Notes under the pieces: model-generated
What the model saw: the letters and a program-made list of their open reading frames with translations, nothing else
Databases searched by the model: none
Told to the model about the DNA's origin: nothing
NCBI GenBank assembly: GCA_028865845.1
Contig: JAGWJK010000093.1
Coordinates: forward strand, 1 to 9,813
DNA length: 9,813 nt
Reading direction: 5' to 3'
Origin: Rhizobiaceae bacterium
Lineage (GTDB): Bacteria; Pseudomonadota; Alphaproteobacteria; Rhizobiales; Rhizobiaceae
Program-made: the position numbers and the translations under genes
Shown: piece by piece, positions 1 to 8,388 of the stretch
How the letters are laid out: each line of letters begins with the position of its first letter
How positions within the stretch are numbered: position 1 is the first letter of the stretch

Positions 1-79
1 CATAGGCTTTGCGAATGCCACGGGCCACAAGAAACGGGGCCGTCAAAGACGCCGCCTTTTCTGGATTGGACGCAAGCAT
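1..79 (-). CDS. Start of sugar ABC transporter ATP-binding protein (partial, cut by window edge)
   Basis: Reading leftward, an ATG at 79 opens a frame that stays open for 26 codons to the window edge. The last visible residues, FLVARGIRKAY, match the usual N-terminal beta strand of RbsA/MglA-type sugar ABC ATPases (pattern LLEARGISKxF), which lies just before the Walker A region. A purine-rich GGAAGAG lies a few bases upstream as a possible ribosome binding site. The start is only 32 bp after the stop of the binding-protein gene on the same strand, the normal order in these operons (binding protein, ATPase, then permease). The Walker motifs lie outside the window, so the call rests on the short N-terminus and the context. 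Confidence 0.65.
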   Translation of the reverse strand, partial: MLASNPEKAASLTAPFLVARGIRKAY

Positions 80-111
80 CGCTACTCTTCCGATCTCTGT
101 TTCAGGCCGAT

Positions 112-1053
112 TTACTGCACCGCATCCGGATGCTGCTTCATAAAGTCGGCCACTGTATCCTTGGTAATCAAGACAGCGGGGACTTCAACGGCCTTCGGCT
201 TCCAGTCCGCGCCGGCCTTTTTAATGTCGGCGAGCAGCTTAACCATATCATAGCCTTCGGTGTAGCTGTCTTCCCAGGCGGTCGCGGTCATGTGACCATT
301 CTTGATGTTCTCGATCGCCTGCGCGTTGCCGTTGACGCCATAGACCGTCACATCGTCGCGGGCTTGCGAACGCAGCGAACCGATCGCACCGATTGCCGGA
401 TCGTCCCAGCAACCCCAGATCGCCAGTTTGCTGTCGCCGGGCGGATGAGACGCCAGCCAGGCATTGGCATACTGCGCACCGTCTTCGAAGTAGCCGGGAA
501 TTCGTACTTCGTTCTTCGTCACCTTGATGTCGGGATATTTCTGCAACATCTGGTCCATCAACGCTTCGCGATTACGGCAGACTTCGCCGGTATGATAGGT
601 CAACGCCAGAAGCTCGCCCTTGCCGCCCATATCATCGATCATCTTCTGAATGACCGGCTCGGCGATCGGCGCACCGGATCCGTTGGTCGCGGCCACGCTC
701 AAACCGAGGCCGCCGCCCCAGGTGACGACAGGGATATTGGCCTGCTTTGCCGCATCGAGACCGGCACCGATCGACGACGCCGGAAATACGAGATCGGCGA
801 TCGCAAAGGCGCCACGCTGCGCGAAATTTTGAATCGCGGCATTGGCCTGATCGGCGCTGCCCGCGGCATCGACCACGGAAACATCATAGCCGAGTTCTTC
901 GGCCGCCTTCTTGGCGCCATTGATGTAGCGAACATTGTTTGCTTCGGTTGCGGCGATCGAGACGATACCGACCAGCGGCTTGTCTGCCGCATGCGCCGGC
1001 AAGCCGGCCATGGCCGCAGCGGCGATCAGAAAACCAAACCCAACGAATTTCAT
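112..1053 (-). CDS. Periplasmic sugar-type ABC transporter substrate-binding protein
   Basis: A 313-residue secreted protein of the ribose/galactose-type periplasmic binding protein family (Peripla_BP_4 fold), which delivers a sugar or similar solute to an inner-membrane ABC permease. Residues 1-22 form a Sec signal peptide (MKF, hydrophobic Ala/Leu core, likely cleavage after AHA). The mature start, ADKPLVGIVSI, is the typical first strand. Later landmarks are the NIPVVTWGGG hinge-side strand, WGCWDD near 213-218 and YGVNGN near 238-243. Two cysteines (159 and 215) could form a disulfide. In ribose-binding relatives the YGVNG position is usually GFDG, with a sugar-binding Asp; here it is Asn241, so the ligand may not be a simple pentose. 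The start at 1053 is chosen over an upstream GTG (1095) because a near-perfect Shine-Dalgarno precedes it and the signal peptide begins there. It is the first gene of a leftward operon, divergent from a LacI regulator. The substrate is not identifiable from sequence alone. Confidence 0.93.
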   Translation of the reverse strand: MKFVGFGFLIAAAAMAGLPAHAADKPLVGIVSIAATEANNVRYINGAKKAAEELGYDVSVVDAAGSADQANAAIQNFAQRGAFAIADLVFPASSIGAGLDAAKQANIPVVTWGGGLGLSVAATNGSGAPIAEPVIQKMIDDMGGKGELLALTYHTGEVCRNREALMDQMLQKYPDIKVTKNEVRIPGYFEDGAQYANAWLASHPPGDSKLAIWGCWDDPAIGAIGSLRSQARDDVTVYGVNGNAQAIENIKNGHMTATAWEDSYTEGYDMVKLLADIKKAGADWKPKAVEVPAVLITKDTVADFMKQHPDAVQ

Positions 1054-1057
1054 GGAA

Positions 1058-1068
1058 CTCCTCCTCCC
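1058..1068 (-). promoter_or_regulatory. Strong Shine-Dalgarno of the binding-protein gene
   Basis: On the minus strand this reads GGGAGGAGGAG, followed by TTCC and the ATG at 1053. It decides the start: the alternative GTG at 1095 has no such site and would put 14 charged residues before the signal peptide. Confidence 0.85.
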
Positions 1069-1096
1069 ATCAAGCCGGCTTTGTTTGGCAAACACC

Positions 1097-1112
1097 AGCT
1101 AACCGTTTTGCT
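1097..1112. promoter_or_regulatory. LacI-type operator candidate 1 (transporter side)
   Basis: AGCTAACCGTTTTGCT is an imperfect palindrome centred on a CpG (12 of 16 positions symmetric), the usual layout of LacI/GalR operators. It lies 44 bp upstream of the binding-protein start. It shares 11 of 16 bases with the second site at 1194-1209, with the shared form AGCnAAnCGnTTnGyT. The likely ligand is the divergent LacI-family regulator encoded at 1229-2248. Confidence 0.5.
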
Positions 1113-1141
1113 AGCATTCTCGATTTCTGTTGGTCGCGCAA
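1113..1141 (-). promoter_or_regulatory. Possible promoter of the leftward ABC operon
   Basis: On the minus strand a TTGCGC (1136-1141) is separated by 17 bp from AATGCT (1113-1118). The -35 is reasonable and the -10 is weak. Transcription would begin near 1106, inside the palindrome at 1097-1112, which suits repression by a LacI-type protein. This is a reading by eye with low certainty. Confidence 0.3.
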
Positions 1142-1193
1142 GCGTATTTTGATTTTTTTCTGGACAATTTCACCAAATTACCACAGCGTTGCC

Positions 1194-1209
1194 AGCGAAA
1201 CGATTAGTT
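1194..1209. promoter_or_regulatory. LacI-type operator candidate 2 (regulator side)
   Basis: AGCGAAACGATTAGTT has the same CpG centre and spacing as the site at 1097-1112, with weaker symmetry. Its last base is the first base of the TATAAT -10 box of the regulator gene, so binding there would be expected to block transcription of the regulator (autoregulation). The centres of the two sites are 97 bp apart. Confidence 0.42.
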
Positions 1210-1214
1210 ATAAT
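1209..1214 (+). promoter_or_regulatory. -10 box of the divergent LacI regulator
   Basis: A perfect TATAAT lies 14 bp before the ATG at 1229. The best -35-like sequence, TTGCCA (1189-1194), is only 14 bp upstream, shorter than ideal. If used, the transcript would have a very short leader, consistent with the weak Shine-Dalgarno (GGGTGG) before the start. Confidence 0.45.
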
Positions 1215-1228
1215 GCTCCGGGTGGCGA

Positions 1229-2248
1229 ATGGCGACAATCAGGGATGTGGCAAACCGGGCGCAAGTCTCGACGGCAACGGTATCAGCCGTCGTCAATGAC
1301 TCCGCCTATGTCAGCCCGGAACTGCGCACCCGGGTGCTTGCCGCAATCAACGAACTCAACTATGCGCCGTCGCAGGCAGCCCGCAGCTTGAAGCGCGGGC
1401 GCAGCCAACTGATCGCGCTCGTGGTCGCCGACCTTGCCAATCCCTTCTTCGCGCGGCTGGTCTGGGCGGCGGAGGCGGCCGTGGCGGCATGGGGCTATTC
1501 GCTCGTCCTGTTCAACAGCGACGAGAAGCCGGAAAACGAACGCCGGATCCTTGCCCGCATAAGGACCCTCTCCTGTGACGGCATTATTCTGGTTCCCGTC
1601 GACGTCGTCTCGACGCAGCCGCAGCGCGACAGCGAAGGCGAGGTAATCCCCACCGTCCTGTTCGGCCGCACCGTCGAAGGGCAGAAGTCGGATACGATCA
1701 CCATCGACAACGTCTCTGCCGCTCGCCAGGTCACCAACTATCTCATGGATCTCGGACACACCCGCATCGGCACCATCACAGGTCCGCTGCATCTGACAAC
1801 GGGTCGCGGTCGTCTTGACGGCATGCTGGAAGCGATGCGGGCCCGTGGGTTGGAGCCGGCGGCCAATCATGTCAGAAGCGGCGAATTTCGAGAAGATATC
1901 GCATATTCCATCGCACGAGAGTTGTTGACTCAAGCCGAGCCGCCGACCGCTCTTTATGTCGCCAACGGTGTCATGGCGCTGGGTGTGATGCGAGCGCTTG
2001 CCGATCTCGGCCTAAAATGTCCCGACGATATTTCCATCGCCTCGACCGACACGATTCCAGGCATAGGCGGCTTGCGTCCGCGACTAACCCGCACCGAGCA
2101 TCCCGTCATCGACATGACGAACGAAGCCCTGCGGCTGCTGGTCGACCGCATCAACCGCGGCGCGGGCGCTGATGCCCGAAACGTCGTTTTTCAGCCATCA
2201 CTCGTGGTCGGCGAGAGTTGCGCACCGGTTCGCAAGATCGGCGAATAG
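1229..2248 (+). CDS. LacI/GalR-family transcriptional regulator of the adjacent ABC operon
   Basis: A 339-residue DNA-binding repressor of standard LacI length. Residues 3-48 form the helix-turn-helix headpiece (TIRDVANRAQVSTATVSAVV, then a PELRTRVLAAINELNY helix). They are followed by the hinge YAPSQAARSLKRGRS and the strand LIALVVADLANPFF that opens the ligand-binding core. The core resembles a periplasmic binding protein and includes the DGIILVP, TITIDN, LGHTRIGTITG, ALYVAN and PDDISIASTD landmarks. The ligand is unknown. The start at 1229 places the headpiece exactly at the N-terminus; the ribosome binding site is weak (GGGTGG). It is divergent from the sugar ABC operon with two shared-form palindromes between them, so it most likely senses the transported solute or a product of it. 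It is convergent with the second LacI gene, leaving a 73-bp gap. Confidence 0.93.
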   Translation: MATIRDVANRAQVSTATVSAVVNDSAYVSPELRTRVLAAINELNYAPSQAARSLKRGRSQLIALVVADLANPFFARLVWAAEAAVAAWGYSLVLFNSDEKPENERRILARIRTLSCDGIILVPVDVVSTQPQRDSEGEVIPTVLFGRTVEGQKSDTITIDNVSAARQVTNYLMDLGHTRIGTITGPLHLTTGRGRLDGMLEAMRARGLEPAANHVRSGEFREDIAYSIARELLTQAEPPTALYVANGVMALGVMRALADLGLKCPDDISIASTDTIPGIGGLRPRLTRTEHPVIDMTNEALRLLVDRINRGAGADARNVVFQPSLVVGESCAPVRKIGE

Positions 2249-2321
2249 TCCAGACTTGCCGGTTTGTTGGGGTCGGAACTCCACTCGCCTATGTCTACCC
2301 ACATGTACGTGACAGCTGCGT
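2249..2321. other. Convergent intergenic gap
   Basis: A 73-bp space between the stops of two convergent LacI-family genes. I could find no stem of six or more base pairs followed by a T-run on either strand, so termination here is not explained by a classical intrinsic terminator. Confidence 0.5.
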
Positions 2322-3392
2322 TTACGGCCTGGGAACCGTGGTCGAGCCGCGAACGACCAGCCGAGCGTCGACAATTTCACGGCGCACTTCGCCGCTGCGA
2401 TCCATAATCGTGGCTACCGCCATCTTTCCGATTTCTACAAAGGGTTGCTCTATTGTGGTCAGCGGCGGATTTGAACTGGCGCTTTCCGGCACACCGTCAA
2501 AACCGACAATCGACACGTCGGCCGGGACCCGGAAGCCCTTCTGACGAAGCCACTCGATCGCGATGAATGCAATGCGGTCTGACTGTGCCAAGATGGCCGT
2601 CGGCGGTGACGGCGCGGAGAATGCCTTTTCCAACGCGGCGTGCACTTTCTTCCGCTCACTTCCGGTATCAAATATCGGGACGCTGGACGTATCTATGCCG
2701 AAGCTCTTCAGAGCTTCAAAATAGCCCTGGATACGATCGGCAGATACGGCCTGGGTCTCCGAGCTGACTGTCCCCCTTTTTTCCGCGTCCACGACGCCGC
2801 CGGGAAACTCCAGGGCGAGAATAGCAAAACGCCGATGCCCCAACTCAGCAAGATGAGACGCCGCAAGCTTGGCCCCAGCGACGTCGTCGATGCCGATTGC
2901 CGAGATATCTCGATCCTCATATCCGCCGGTCAGCGCGACGAACGGCAGTTGCCGTTCCAGCGAGGCGTTGATGAGCAAATCCGTGCCTTCAAGGCAGAAA
3001 AGAACAAGCCCATCGATCACGGCATTCTGAATATTCCAAGCAAGCTCACCTTTGCTGCTAGCTGAGATCAGCGAAACGCCGATACGGTATTCATCGCAGG
3101 CCTCGCTGATCGCGGCCATAAGCGCGCGCGCAAACGGATCTTCGAAAAAGTGCGACAACGGATTGATCGTCGCGACACCAATCGCGTTGACCTTGCCTGC
3201 GCTCAGCAACCGCCCCATTGGATCAGGGCCAGTATATCCAAGGGATTTCGCAACGGAAATCACGCGTTCTCGTAATTCGTCCCGGACTATGTCCGGACGA
3301 TTGAAAACGTTCGATGCGGTTCCTTTCGACACACCTGCTGCTTTCGCGACGTCGCTCAGAGTAACAGCACTTCGGATACGCATTATGCTCAT
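2322..3392 (-). CDS. LacI/GalR-family transcriptional regulator (second)
   Basis: A 356-residue repressor of the LacI family. Residues about 9-56 form the headpiece (TLSDVAKAAGVSKGTASNVF, then DELRERVISVAKSLGY). The hinge GPDPMGRLLSAGKVNAIG and a binding-protein-like core follow, with IDGLVLF, AIGIDDVAGAKLA, LGHRRFAILALE, TAILAQSDRIAF, PADVSIVGFDG and the C-terminal PPLTTIEQPFVEIG, all standard family landmarks. The recognition helix has GTASN where most members have TVSR. The start chosen is the ATG at 3392; an in-frame ATG lies at 3383, and a TTG at 3440 would add 16 residues but falls inside an operator-like palindrome. The upstream Shine-Dalgarno is weak. Two TGAACCGGTTCA-type palindromes lie upstream, suggesting autoregulation and control of the divergent small gene. 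No sugar transporter or catabolic gene adjoins it, so its regulon and ligand are unknown. Confidence 0.92.
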   Translation of the reverse strand: MSIMRIRSAVTLSDVAKAAGVSKGTASNVFNRPDIVRDELRERVISVAKSLGYTGPDPMGRLLSAGKVNAIGVATINPLSHFFEDPFARALMAAISEACDEYRIGVSLISASSKGELAWNIQNAVIDGLVLFCLEGTDLLINASLERQLPFVALTGGYEDRDISAIGIDDVAGAKLAASHLAELGHRRFAILALEFPGGVVDAEKRGTVSSETQAVSADRIQGYFEALKSFGIDTSSVPIFDTGSERKKVHAALEKAFSAPSPPTAILAQSDRIAFIAIEWLRQKGFRVPADVSIVGFDGVPESASSNPPLTTIEQPFVEIGKMAVATIMDRSGEVRREIVDARLVVRGSTTVPRP

Positions 3393-3425
3393 CGTGTCAC
3401 CGCCATCCTTCCCGATACCAAAAGA

Positions 3426-3441
3426 ATTGGACCGGTTCAAT
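3426..3441. promoter_or_regulatory. LacI-type operator candidate A (regulator side)
   Basis: ATTGGACCGGTTCAAT is a 16-bp palindrome with one mismatched pair, centred on CCGG, the classic LacI/GalR operator shape. It starts 34 bp upstream of the regulator ATG at 3392. It shares the core GNACCGGTTCA with the site at 3475-3486, with the centres 47 bp apart. Confidence 0.65.
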
Positions 3442-3474
3442 AAGCGCTTGACGCGCTTCTGTTGCGGCGTATTT

Positions 3475-3486
3475 TGAACCGGTTCA
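3475..3486. promoter_or_regulatory. LacI-type operator candidate B (perfect palindrome)
   Basis: TGAACCGGTTCA is a perfect 12-bp palindrome flanked by TTT on the left and TTTT on the right. It lies 30 bp before the ATG of the small rightward gene at 3517 and repeats the core of the site at 3426-3441. A rightward TTGACG (3448-3453) with a 17-bp spacer to ATTTTG (3471-3476) would place this site over the -10 and start point. The protein encoded at 2322-3392 is the obvious candidate to bind it. Confidence 0.7.
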
Positions 3487-3516
3487 TTTTATGGCAGCGG
3501 CATGGGGGGACAGGTT

Positions 3517-3792
3517 ATGGTAGCAATGAATTGGTGCCAGCCGACATCGGAACATCAGGGATCGCCTTCGTCTCCGACCGTCATTGCCCGCATTGTAAAG
3601 CGCTATTCCTGCTGGCGAAAAAAGCGAGAAATTTTCCGTGAAATTGCGCCGCTGGGACCAAAGCTTGTCCACGATCTCCGTTTTGACCCGCAGGACGTCT
3701 ATCAGGGCATTGGAGGCAGTTGGAGCCAGGCCGATCCACTACGCCCGATTTTCCCTTGGAATAGATCCAGTGCGCCCCACACCAACGCCTAA
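3517..3792 (+). CDS. Small DUF1127-like protein
   Basis: A 91-residue, basic, soluble-looking protein. The stretch from about residue 29 (RIVKRYSCWRKKREIFREI) through APLGPKLVHDLRFDPQDVYQ follows the DUF1127 pattern: an arginine/lysine-rich helix with a Trp, then L..L....L.DL...P.DV. DUF1127 proteins are small, very common in Rhizobiales and mostly of unknown role; some have been linked to RNA binding and to phosphate or carbon metabolism. The match is by eye and the N-terminal 28 and C-terminal 22 residues are outside the motif. The start at 3517 is preferred because GGGGGGA ends six bases before it; ATGs at 3502 and 3526 are in the same frame. It is divergent from the second LacI gene with a perfect palindrome 30 bp upstream, so it is the likeliest target of that regulator. 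It could be a chance frame, but context and motif argue against that. Confidence 0.5.
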   Translation: MVAMNWCQPTSEHQGSPSSPTVIARIVKRYSCWRKKREIFREIAPLGPKLVHDLRFDPQDVYQGIGGSWSQADPLRPIFPWNRSSAPHTNA

Positions 3793-3927
3793 GGGCAATA
3801 AACTCGATACGCCTTGTTGAGCTGTTCAGCCCGCATGATGAGCCACGCGATCAACGCGCTCGCTCATGGAGGTATTCTCGGCAAGGCCCGCTACCATCCC
3901 ATCGCTATAGCTTCTCCGGAGATATTT

Positions 3928-5139
3928 GTGTTCAGACCTTTCGAACCTCATTCGATGCGATTTTTGGTGATGATGGCCGCTTTTGGCGGTCTTCCTGCTT
4001 TGGGAACCGACATCGCATTGTCGGGAATGTTGGCGATATCCCATTCGCTGGACGTTGCACCGGGCGATATTGGTGTAACGTTGACCGCATTCATGATCGG
4101 GTTTGCGATATCGCCTCTGGCATACGGCCCCTTGGCCGATCGGTTTGGCCGAAAGCCAATCATCCTTTATTCGACGGCTATATTTGCACTTGGCGGATGG
4201 GGATGCGCCACTGCGACATCGCTCACCTTATTGCTCGGATGGCGGCTTGTTCAGGGTGTTGGCGCAGGCGCCAGCTTCGCCCTGTCGGCGACGGTCATCA
4301 ATGATCAGTTCGAGGGGGCGGTGGCCCGCTCGAAATTATCCTATGTCGGTGCCATGGGACTGCTTGCTCCGCTAAGCGCGCCAACAATAGGCTCTCTCCT
4401 CCTGCACCTTTCGGACTGGCGATTGATCTACTGGTTTCTGTGTGTGATGGGCATTTGCGTCTTTGTGGCGATCGCGATCGGGCTTCGCGATACCTATTCT
4501 CCGGGGAGTGCGCGTCGCCTCACCCCTCGTCAAATCATCTCCGATTACGCAGCCGTGCTGACCTCCCCACAGAGCGTGCGCTATATCGCTATCGTCAGCT
4601 TCTGTTTTGCCTGTCTCTTTTCCTATGTTTCCGGCTCGCCCCTCGTCCTCATGGGAACTTATGGCCTCAGTCCCAGCCAATACGGTCTCACTTTTGCGCT
4701 GACGACATGCGGAATTCTGCTTGGAAGCTTTCTTAACGGAAAGCTCAATGCGCGGCATGTCGATCCCACCATTCCCCTCGGGATCGGACTTGCTTTGATG
4801 CTGTTCTGCTCGGTCGTGCTGCTTGTCGGTTCGACGTTAGTTCAGCTGCCTCTGCCGATCTTTCTTGGAATTGTGGTTGTCTGCACCTTCTCTTTCGGCC
4901 TGATTGCGCCGAACGCAAGCCAGCTTGCCCTTGAACCGGTGGCGCGGATTGCCGGTACAGCGAGCGCGCTTCGCACCGCCTGCCAGCTCGCCATCGGCGG
5001 AGTGGCAGGGGGGATCGTATCGGCACTTTATAATGGCACCGCTTTTTCGACAGTCGCTTCGATGGCGCTATTTTCGGTTCTGGCATGTGGGTTTCACTTG
5101 CTCGGAGGCAAGCGATATCGGGTTATCGAAGATCAATAA
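3928..5139 (+). CDS. Bcr/CflA-family MFS exporter
   Basis: A 403-residue polytopic inner-membrane protein of the major facilitator superfamily, with about 12 hydrophobic segments. It follows the Bcr/CflA drug-efflux subgroup: an N-terminal LPALGTDIALSGMLAI helix with the conserved Asp, the loop 2-3 motif A (YGPLADRFGRKP, about residues 67-78), the RLVQGVGAGA helix 4 motif, and SAPTIGSLLL plus DWRLIYWFL in helices 5 and 6. The family exports drugs or small metabolites by proton antiport; the substrate here is unknown. A GTG start at 3928 is chosen because GGAGA lies five bases upstream and the length then matches the family. TTG 3814 and ATG 3835 are in frame and would add up to 38 polar residues before helix 1, while ATG 3955 would be slightly shorter. 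It lies 135 bp downstream of the DUF1127-like gene on the same strand and may or may not share its transcript. Confidence 0.9.
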   Translation: MFRPFEPHSMRFLVMMAAFGGLPALGTDIALSGMLAISHSLDVAPGDIGVTLTAFMIGFAISPLAYGPLADRFGRKPIILYSTAIFALGGWGCATATSLTLLLGWRLVQGVGAGASFALSATVINDQFEGAVARSKLSYVGAMGLLAPLSAPTIGSLLLHLSDWRLIYWFLCVMGICVFVAIAIGLRDTYSPGSARRLTPRQIISDYAAVLTSPQSVRYIAIVSFCFACLFSYVSGSPLVLMGTYGLSPSQYGLTFALTTCGILLGSFLNGKLNARHVDPTIPLGIGLALMLFCSVVLLVGSTLVQLPLPIFLGIVVVCTFSFGLIAPNASQLALEPVARIAGTASALRTACQLAIGGVAGGIVSALYNGTAFSTVASMALFSVLACGFHLLGGKRYRVIEDQ

Positions 5140-7915
<2,776 letters not shown>

Positions 7916-7931
7916 TCTCCGTCAGCGAAAG

Positions 7932-7961
7932 GATCACCCGGGCGGCAACGCCGGGGTGATC
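7932..7961 (+). terminator. Strong hairpin after the chemoreceptor gene
   Basis: A 13-position stem with 12 pairs and a single G·G mismatch is closed by a GCAA tetraloop: GATCACCC, G, GGCG, GCAA, CGCC, G, GGGTGATC. It begins 17 bp after the receptor stop. There is no T-run after it (TGCCTCAAACTCC follows), so it may be a terminator without a U-tract or a 3'-end stabilising hairpin, as is common in rhizobia. Confidence 0.65.
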
Positions 7962-8388
7962 TGCCTCAAACTCCTAATACACTCAACGGGCTTTGAATAA
8001 GCATAGCGTAGCTCTTGCAGGGAGTTTGAACCACTGACCCTTGTGCCAGGCGATTTGGCTGGTTGGCAAAGGGTCTGGCCAGCCATTTTCAGTTCGCCGG
8101 CCGAATTGGCCCTTCAACCAGACTTTTAATGTCTGAGCTACCTTTGCCGACGACCATCTCAGGAACGTGAGGGCTCGACCTGAAAACGTGACCGCCCTGC
8201 TTTCTCCACCCTCGGTTGGAGTTTGCCTTGGGCGTATCTGCCCCTTGTGATTTCGCTCCTCCTCCACTTAATCAGAAACCGGCTGCGAACTTGTTTTTGT
8301 GGCCTCAAGCACGAGGACAATCGCTTCGCGATAGGGTAGTCGTGGTGACGACAAGTGTTGTTCGGAAAGTTTAACTAAAGGGTCTAGC
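7962..8388. other. Hairpin-rich 430-bp gap upstream of the G6PD gene
   Basis: No supported protein gene is present. Several hairpins can be drawn in order. One is GACCCTT/AAGGGTC plus TGCCA/TGGCA with a one-base bulge (8036-8075). Next are GGCC-GAATT-GGCC (8099-8111), CAGAC-TTTTAAT-GTCTG (8119-8135), CTCCA/TGGAG (8204-8221) and GGGC/GCCC (8230-8243). The last is GTCGT-GGTG-ACGAC (8339-8352), 37 bp before the next start. A CTCCTCCTCC run at 8256-8265 would be anti-Shine-Dalgarno-like if transcribed rightward. A T5 run at 8293-8297 has no stem directly before it. This could be a long structured leader of the downstream gene, a small RNA gene, or decayed sequence; the sequence alone does not decide. 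Confidence 0.4.
8377..8382 (+). promoter_or_regulatory. Shine-Dalgarno of the G6PD gene
   Basis: AAAGGG followed by a six-base spacer (TCTAGC) and the ATG at 8389. It supports this start, which is also where the N-terminus of the family would be expected, about 17 residues before the first strand of the Rossmann fold. Confidence 0.6.

Noticed and set aside
130..1152. Long rightward open frame (340 codons) opposite the binding-protein gene
   Set aside because: It is the antisense shadow of a clear secreted binding protein. It begins with a rare arrangement, lacks a ribosome binding site and is rich in Arg/His as GC-rich antisense frames are.
3438..3440. TTG start at 3440 giving a 372-residue version of the second LacI regulator
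   Set aside because: The start codon lies inside an operator-like palindrome and would put 16 extra residues before a headpiece that normally begins close to the N-terminus.
8119..8170. tRNA-like sequence on the minus strand: GGTAGCTCAG next to a 5-bp stem with a 7-base loop
   Set aside because: The CAGAC-ATTAAAA-GTCTG arm looks like an anticodon arm, but there is no closing D-stem, no proper TTC-type T-arm and no 7-bp acceptor stem, so no cloverleaf can be drawn.
7983..8267. Leftward 94-codon frame in the gap before the G6PD gene
   Set aside because: Its GTG start lies at the edge of the GGAGGAGGAG run, with no ribosome binding site before it. The product (rich in Trp, Lys, Arg) resembles no family I know, and the frame crosses several hairpins.
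8293..8297. T5 run as an intrinsic terminator for a rightward small RNA
   Set aside because: The sequence just before it (CCGGCTGCGAAC) does not form a stem, so the run alone does not make a terminator.
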